From the NCBI GenBank assembly GCA_032719365.1, contig CM064863.1:65869583-65933582 (forward strand): a stretch of DNA of 64,000 nt, read 5' to 3'. Of this stretch, positions 58,091 through 64,000 are shown piece by piece. The notes beneath the pieces were generated by a model. It saw nothing but the letters and a program-made list of their open reading frames with translations. It was not told where the DNA came from and made no database searches. This DNA comes from Prinsepia uniflora. Its lineage: Eukaryota > Streptophyta > Magnoliopsida > Rosales > Rosaceae. The translations under genes and the position numbers were made by a program. Position 1 is the first letter of the stretch. Every line of letters starts with the position of its first letter.

Positions 58091-58528
58091 AGGAGAAAAT
58101 GATTAATCTTGCGAATTTTGTGCATATTGTTAAGTGAAGGTTTAAATCATGTTTTTGCAATGAAATGTGATGTTTCTAAAGCACGGCAAGGATACACCAA
58201 GGGATTCCAAAGCTCACAGTTAGGCCCTAAATCGTCCCAAAATGAGATTAGGGTTTATTAGATGTCCTTGTCCAATGTGGTATCCCTTAGCCTCGATTCT
58301 CCCTTCCTTTCATACTAGGAATGATGTGGATTGATTTGGGAATCAAGAATAAAAGAATTCTTATTCAAAGGTGAAGTAAAAAATGGCAAGAAATAAGGAA
58401 AATGATTCCTTGCCTTACAAGGAACCCCATTTGCAGCTAAGGGGGAAATTCACGGCAAGGGGATTTCCTCCTTGTTTAGGACTGTTTTTCTTATTCTAAT
58501 TAAGGTGAAGCTAGGGCTGGTGTGAGGT

Positions 58529-58540
58529 CTATATATAGAT
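58529..58540 (+). promoter_or_regulatory. TATA-like box of the Athila-like LTR
   Basis: CTATATATAGAT in an otherwise mixed-composition stretch. The inverted LTR copy has 'cttataaatagagg' at the corresponding place (18425-18440, minus strand). Confidence 0.4.
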
Positions 58541-58590
58541 ATTTTTCTCTTATTATTTGTATGCTCATTTTATTTCCGCAGTGCTAAAAC

Positions 58591-61067
58591 TGACAAGATC
58601 CAACCCAAAAACACAAGAATAGTACACTCGGGCCCTGCTCTCGTCTGACAGAGATGTTGTGAGAGAAGGGATAAACACAAATTCCGCTAATTCATGCATC
58701 CACCTCTCGAGCCTCTATCTCCTTGCAGCAACCCTAGAGGGTTACAAAACCAAGAAAACGTGTCAGTAGATAAAAAGAGGGTTTTAAAACATAATTTGAA
58801 AACAACCAATATCTACCCTCCGTTTTCCAATGCTATGCACACATTCGAAAACCACTTTACTTCGTTTAAAACCAAACACATTTTATATTTTCAAAATACA
58901 TGAAAAATCTGAAAAGCAACAGCCATAAATTAATCATTAACCACAAATCTGTTGAACCATAAGATATGAACACATCATAACATATGAATCTATCACATCA
59001 AAGCAACATAACCAAACCACATCCATTGTCACATCAGTCCATATATTTCATGGTCAATCCATCCTCAATTCACAATATCAAACATCAAACCACTGCCCTA
59101 TTGGCAGGCACATTCCAAGTTCACAGTAAACGCTCAACATCGATGCACGAGCACAAGAGCAATCGTCACGTGTATCACATCAATCATCATATTAGTCAAC
59201 ATATCACAAGTGCACTACATGTAGGAAATATACTCAGGAATGGGAGCCCTGCTCAACGTCCAAGTGTCACAGGCTCAGGAACTGGAGCGCTACTCGATGT
59301 TTGAGTCATCACAACAACACAACACCAGAGTATATCCACATGAGACCATATCAACATCATAATCATAGTCACTAGTCTTAGGATCTAGATCCCTCTACTC
59401 GATGGCTGAGACCCACATCCAACAAGTATTATCACATAACCAAGTCCAAATCATAGCTATCACATCACCATTACCAAGAGGCACATACACACATTATATC
59501 ATGAACCCAAATCACAATCAGAACCTCGGGCCTAAGCCCCAACCATAGTTCAACGTTAAATCTCGTAAAACATGCCATCAATGCCATTTTTCGTAAAAAT
59601 CGTCTAGAATACCATAAAAATCTAAATATTCTGATATAAATTATTTCATATGATTATCCATATTTGATTCAAACCCACATTTGAAATGATAATCAAAACA
59701 TAATTTATAGAAACCTCGTAAAATGTGCAATAAAATATTAATAAAATATGCATAAATACCACATAGAAACACATTTAAATCATAAAGTATGCATGCATAA
59801 TAATTTAGAGAAAGAAAGTCTGCTCACACACCTCTGTACCGCTGAATTCACCTTTGTACCCACTTTTGTAATTTCCGGACATCTCAAAACCTGTCATAAA
59901 TCACATATAAGGGTCACAAACCATTCCAAATATCTTCTACAACCCTAAACCTTTGGACAGTCAAAACTACCCCCAAAATTGTGTTTGATCAACTCGAGAA
60001 TTGTACCGTTGGACTCGTAACATCGAAAGTGACTGCGCATCCACATGCCGTCCAAAATGGCTGTGCGTGGGAGCCGCACACTACTACAGTGCAAAGCACT
60101 GTTTATCATTTACTTCACCCGACTGCCTGGTTTCGGGTAGCCCGACCCGGCGACCCGACATTGCCATATCTCACTCATTTTTTCACCTTTTTACAATTTG
60201 ATTTCGACCGAATCCATCGTATCAATCCCTAGACTAGTTATATCAATTCAAAATCGACAAAGAACGGCCACAATTGTATACCTGAACGAGGAAATTGCTT
60301 AAAATGTCTACTTCGGTCGATGGGCAAGTTCTACATCCAAAGCTTCGGACCAAGACCTTATTAGGGTCATAGGAACTCAACAGTATCAGACGGGTTCTTG
60401 GTTTCAGGGTTTCAAGTAGAAAATATGGCAGTGTAACATCAAACCTGAAAGTCCCTTCTCGGCTCACCATCTTCCTCCCCTCACAGTCTAGCTTCAACTC
60501 GTACTTTCCTCCTTCTCGACTTTCCTTTTTCTTTTCCTCCATCTTCTCTTTCGTGCTTCCTTGTTCTTCTCCGGGTTTTTCTTTTTCCTTCTTTGTTTTT
60601 CTCCCTTGTCCGTGCACACAAAACACACATAATTACCCTTAAAACACACACATAACTTCATAATAATCACACACACAAAGTCAAGTTGGTGCACACAATC
60701 ATAAAGGATAAGGGACACTTGTCCCAATCCAATTCAACCACAAGCAAAAGATCTCACAAGGATATTTTACCCGAATTCCACTCATTAACCAAATTTAAAA
60801 AATGCCTCTACAAGTAACTAGACCGAGAATGACCCCAGTAGAGTTCCGTTTCTGGCATGCCGCCTTCCGACGTACTCAGGAAGCCGAGACCTTCATAACG
60901 ATCTTTCCGGCTTATCAAAAAGTGGTCCCGGTTAAAAAGTCATTATTTTTACCTTAGTAAGTCAAAGTCAACCCTTTTACTTTAACCAAAAAGTAAACTA
61001 GGGAAAAATGGCCAATTCCAATCGACTTTTCTGATTTTACCTTGCGATGAAAGTGCAGGTCATTTCA
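58591..61067 (-). mobile_element. Solo LTR (minus), 2477 bp
   Basis: On the plus strand it runs from TGACAAGATCC to CATTTCA, with a perfect AAAAC duplication (58586-58590 and 61068-61072). Its left 170 bases match the LTR at 11663 ('cgacagagg' region, 'aaccctagagggttacaaa'). It contains ATGCATGCAT near 59790 and a C/T-rich tract at 60460-60610. No internal region. Confidence 0.8.
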
Positions 61068-62085
61068 AAAACTCTATCAAAATTTATACTCAAAGTTAAT
61101 ACATAGTTTGTCGTAATTTTACAAGTGTTCAAGCTTTTGGATTCAAGTTTTGTACTAAGAGGGTGACAGGAGGCTTGAGAGAATAAGTGTGTTCGAGCTC
61201 CTTTTCCTACTCCTTGCTACTCCTTATTATTTGTGTTTCTTAATCCCTTATTCTTTTTACATTTTTATGAATTCAATTATGATGTTTGTTAATCTAAGTA
61301 TGTGTGATTAGTTTCCTTAAGGATTGGGGTTGTTGGAAGCCTTAGCCATGTTAGTTTGTATTTAGATTTCTGGCTCTTGATTGTGATTCATATGCAGGAC
61401 TATATTTGTTGGATTACTGCGCTTCATGAACTCAATTTATGCTTATATGCCTAATCACATTGTTTGTGTATAATTGTTGATGTAATTGCTTGACAGACCA
61501 TTATATCATTTTGCAATTTGTAGCATCAAGTTTAAGTGGAGGACTTTTATTCATAATCTAAACTCATGACCTACTAGAATTGCACATCACTTTTATAGGG
61601 TTAGTGTAGTGTCGTTAAATCTTCTTCGTATTTATGCATTATCACGGACCATCGATAATAGACGTTTTACAGTGAACATCACGCTTAAAACATGCAAACT
61701 AAGAGAAGATAATAAGTGTAGGGTGAGCCGTAGCCGGACCTCTGCACGGGCACTTAATTTAGAATATGCATAGTAATTAGATAAGGGAATCTAAGAAAAA
61801 TTATAATTGGTAATGGTGGACAATAAGCCCCGATTCATCTGAATCAATCAATCAAGTTTCAATGAAATTTTCATCATTATGTACTTTATATTTACCATTT
61901 AATTTCATGCTAATCATCAGTCTAACCACCCCCCAATCGTTTTTACTTAATAACCAAGTTGTTTAGTTCCAAACTAAGTGGAATCACGTTCAGAGAAGTC
62001 CTCAAGGGATTGACCTTTGCAAAACTAAAATACTCATTATATTATTTTGTGCACTTGCAAAGTATCACATTAGAGTTTATCAATC

Positions 62086-63037
62086 ATAATTCTTTGTTTG
62101 ATAAAACTTCTCGGCCCTCCGCTGGCGAGTGGTGGCAAGTGGGGCTTTTTTATGGTCCACATCTACACATGGGCATACTTTTAGGACGTTTGAGCAGTTT
62201 TAAGTGGGTTTCCAACCCCTAAACGGCTCGTAGAGATATTTTTTAGCCCCCGACAGCGTATATGCGCGATTTTTTGTTCCAGGGAGCTTGTAGTTACTGT
62301 TTCTAGGGGCCTATGACATCCATAAACATATTAGGTTCCTTGTTAAGTGATTCTAGGTTTTGTTTTGGGCGACCCTTAAGTAATATGGCATCTGTATTGT
62401 GCTTATTATTGATTACGACCTTTGTGGGTGATTGCTTAGGGAAAATTGGACTTGGGAGCCCGAGAGTTGCTTGATTTGTCAGGTCATCTAACTCCTCAAG
62501 TAGTGTGAGGGGGCCCCTTCCTAAAACTGATTTTATATTATTTTACCCAAACGTTTTACGATAATTGCTTTTATGACGTCTTTGAGCATGCATGATTATT
62601 ATGTGATAAATGTGGTTTGTGAATATGATGAATAGCTTGCTATGCTTATACAGGTATGTTTATATACGGTAACCTAATATGGTGAATATGCATATTTGCA
62701 CATTTGATAACTGTCGAGCATGCATGAGTTATTAAGTGATAATGGTGATAGATGATTGTTATGGATGGTTTCTATGCATATACGGTGATCTTGATATACT
62801 ATGATATGCATAGTCATGCATTAGTGAGCCACATGTGGCATGGCATATGAGTCCCCGGGCCATTGAAGAGATTGAGACAGTGATAAAACCCATTTTGGAA
62901 TCGGTGGTATCTAGCACATGTCTGTAGGCAGTAGACTAGTCCTCTACGTGTTCAATCACCTGAGCTGCTCGCTATACTAGTTAAAAATCACCAGTCCTGT
63001 CCCCGAGCTCTAGGGCACTCAAGGTGACAGTGCATTG
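62086..63037 (+). repeat. Plus-strand LTR-like fragment
   Basis: No gene is visible. It has two GAGCATGCATGA sites (62585, 62713) and a segment near 62970-63015 matching the minus strand of 17220-17300. Its right side is cut by the LTR at 63038. Confidence 0.38.
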
Positions 63038-63918
63038 TGATAGGACCCATACCTAATCCCCCTAGATTATCGTGGGATATCCTGCTCCCGTCTGACACCA
63101 AGTGTCAGATCAGGGATAAGATTGTAACCCACTAGGGGTTTCCAGAGTGCGTAGTGATTTTCAGAGTACGTAATGCCTTGCGATGTCTCGGTCTCTACTA
63201 CAGGTATCAAAAACATTAAAACTGTGAGTGCACAAAAATAAACAGTTTATAAAATAATGCACGCATTAGAAAACAAGTATTTCAAATACTTTTGTAAAAG
63301 CAAAACACATTACTTTTCAAATCACTAAACAGTGAACATTTATCAAATCAAATCCAGTTACTCACATAGGGTCTCAGCCACAACCAAAACACGTAGGGTC
63401 TCCACCCAAATCAAATCTCATAAATCATCTCAAAACCAACACATGTGAAAACATTTAGACCCAAAGTAGTAGATCAAAACGTGACCATTCTCATATCCTG
63501 CCCCTGTCCCATATCATCATATCATCATCCAAACAATCAATCCATAACCAACATCAACACAAAACTCACATATAGTAAACTCATCACAATACGTAGTCAA
63601 TCGACACATCACAAGGCACTACCGGTACGCCATCACACACCGACTCAGGATTAGAGACACTGGCTCGACGTCCGAGTAATATCTGACCTAGGATTCGGAT
63701 CCCTTGGCTCGACGACTGAGTGATATTCGACTCAGGATTCATAGCCCCTAGCTCGACGTCTGAGTCGCCACCACAATACAATCTCAGGTTTCAGATCCCC
63801 GGGCTCGACGTCTGAGACTCACATCCAATCAATGAGCATCATCACATATAATCAACTTAAATCCACATAATAATCATCACTCATAGAATCCATACCACTA
63901 ACACATACACACATCACA
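63038..63918 (-). repeat. Minus-strand LTR, interrupted
   Basis: It starts TGATAGGACCCATACC, then has a GTCTGACAC stem-loop with one arm mismatch (about 63091-63111), 'actgtgagtgcac', GGGTCTC-type hairpin units near 63369-63410 and repeated 'ctcgacgtctgag' (63660-63810). It is cut at 63919 by a plus-strand LTR start. Confidence 0.6.
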
Positions 63919-64000
63919 TGTAACGACCCGGACATTCGTAAAAGGAAAATTGGGAAGAAGTGAAGAAAATGAGGATTTTTCCCCTAGAATTGGGCAAACG
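63919..64000 (+). repeat. Start of a plus-strand LTR, continuing beyond the window
   Basis: TGTAACGACCCGGACATTCG opens an LTR closely related to those at 557 and 46285. Confidence 0.6.

Larger units (their letters stand above)
58091..62085 (+). repeat. Athila/Tat-like 3' LTR region, split by a solo LTR
   Basis: The parts are about 58091-58590 and 61068-62085. A TATA-like 'ctatatatagat' at 58529-58540 fits an LTR promoter. The right part is the inverted counterpart of 17535-18300. The target AAAAC is duplicated around the insertion. Outer ends are approximate. Confidence 0.42.

Overview
The window is nuclear DNA of a flowering plant, probably a eudicot (species not resolved). It is almost wholly nested transposable elements; no intact cellular gene, tRNA or ordinary rRNA gene is visible. 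Evidence: a Ty1/copia element, Athila/Tat-like Ty3/gypsy pol, a CACTA transposon with captured plant exons, 5S-derived Cassandra TRIM elements, and many 1.5-3.2 kb LTRs on both strands. A 500-N scaffold gap lies at 51705-52204. Such stacking is typical of gene-poor heterochromatin.

Layout. 1-2137: two old LTRs around an 87-bp internal remnant. 2222-9460: a decayed multi-exon sequence split by a copia element (2852-7719; 181-bp LTRs, TSD GGGAG). 9461-11662: degraded LTR-type DNA. 11663-16690: a minus-strand LTR split by a CACTA element (12169-15959) holding exons of a copper P1B-ATPase and, between them, exons of an OTU-domain cysteine protease. 16691-19123: minus-strand LTR fragments. 19124-22049: plus LTR. 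22050-28906: a degraded LTR containing a solo LTR (24552-28795, TSD GTTCA), itself containing a solo LTR (25251-27881).

28907-43973: a large non-coding LTR element (LARD type) whose 5' LTR is split by a second, inverted member of the same family (30414-39597, TSD TTATA). 43974-55449: four Cassandra loci at or near junctions of unrelated retroelement fragments, plus the gap and a 32-G run. 53049-58590: a broken Athila/Tat-like pol, split by an LTR fragment. 58591-61067: minus-strand solo LTR (TSD AAAAC). 61068-64000: further LTR pieces.

The most common family has LTRs beginning TGTAACGACCC and ending near GGGTCCTGTCA, an initiator-Met primer site (TGGTATCAGAGC) and an internal 3' end like that of Tekay/Del chromoviruses, but no coding internal region. 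Its LTRs carry recurring signals: an array of 13-nt hairpins whose stems vary compensatorily, a terminal GTCTGACAC stem-loop, a GAGTGACA palindrome, inverted GTGAGTGGAC/GTCCACTCAC boxes beside CATGCATG motifs, and a 38-codon reading frame of constant length in five copies. These, with the interleaved gene capture and the Cassandra-bordered junctions, are the parts most worth follow-up.
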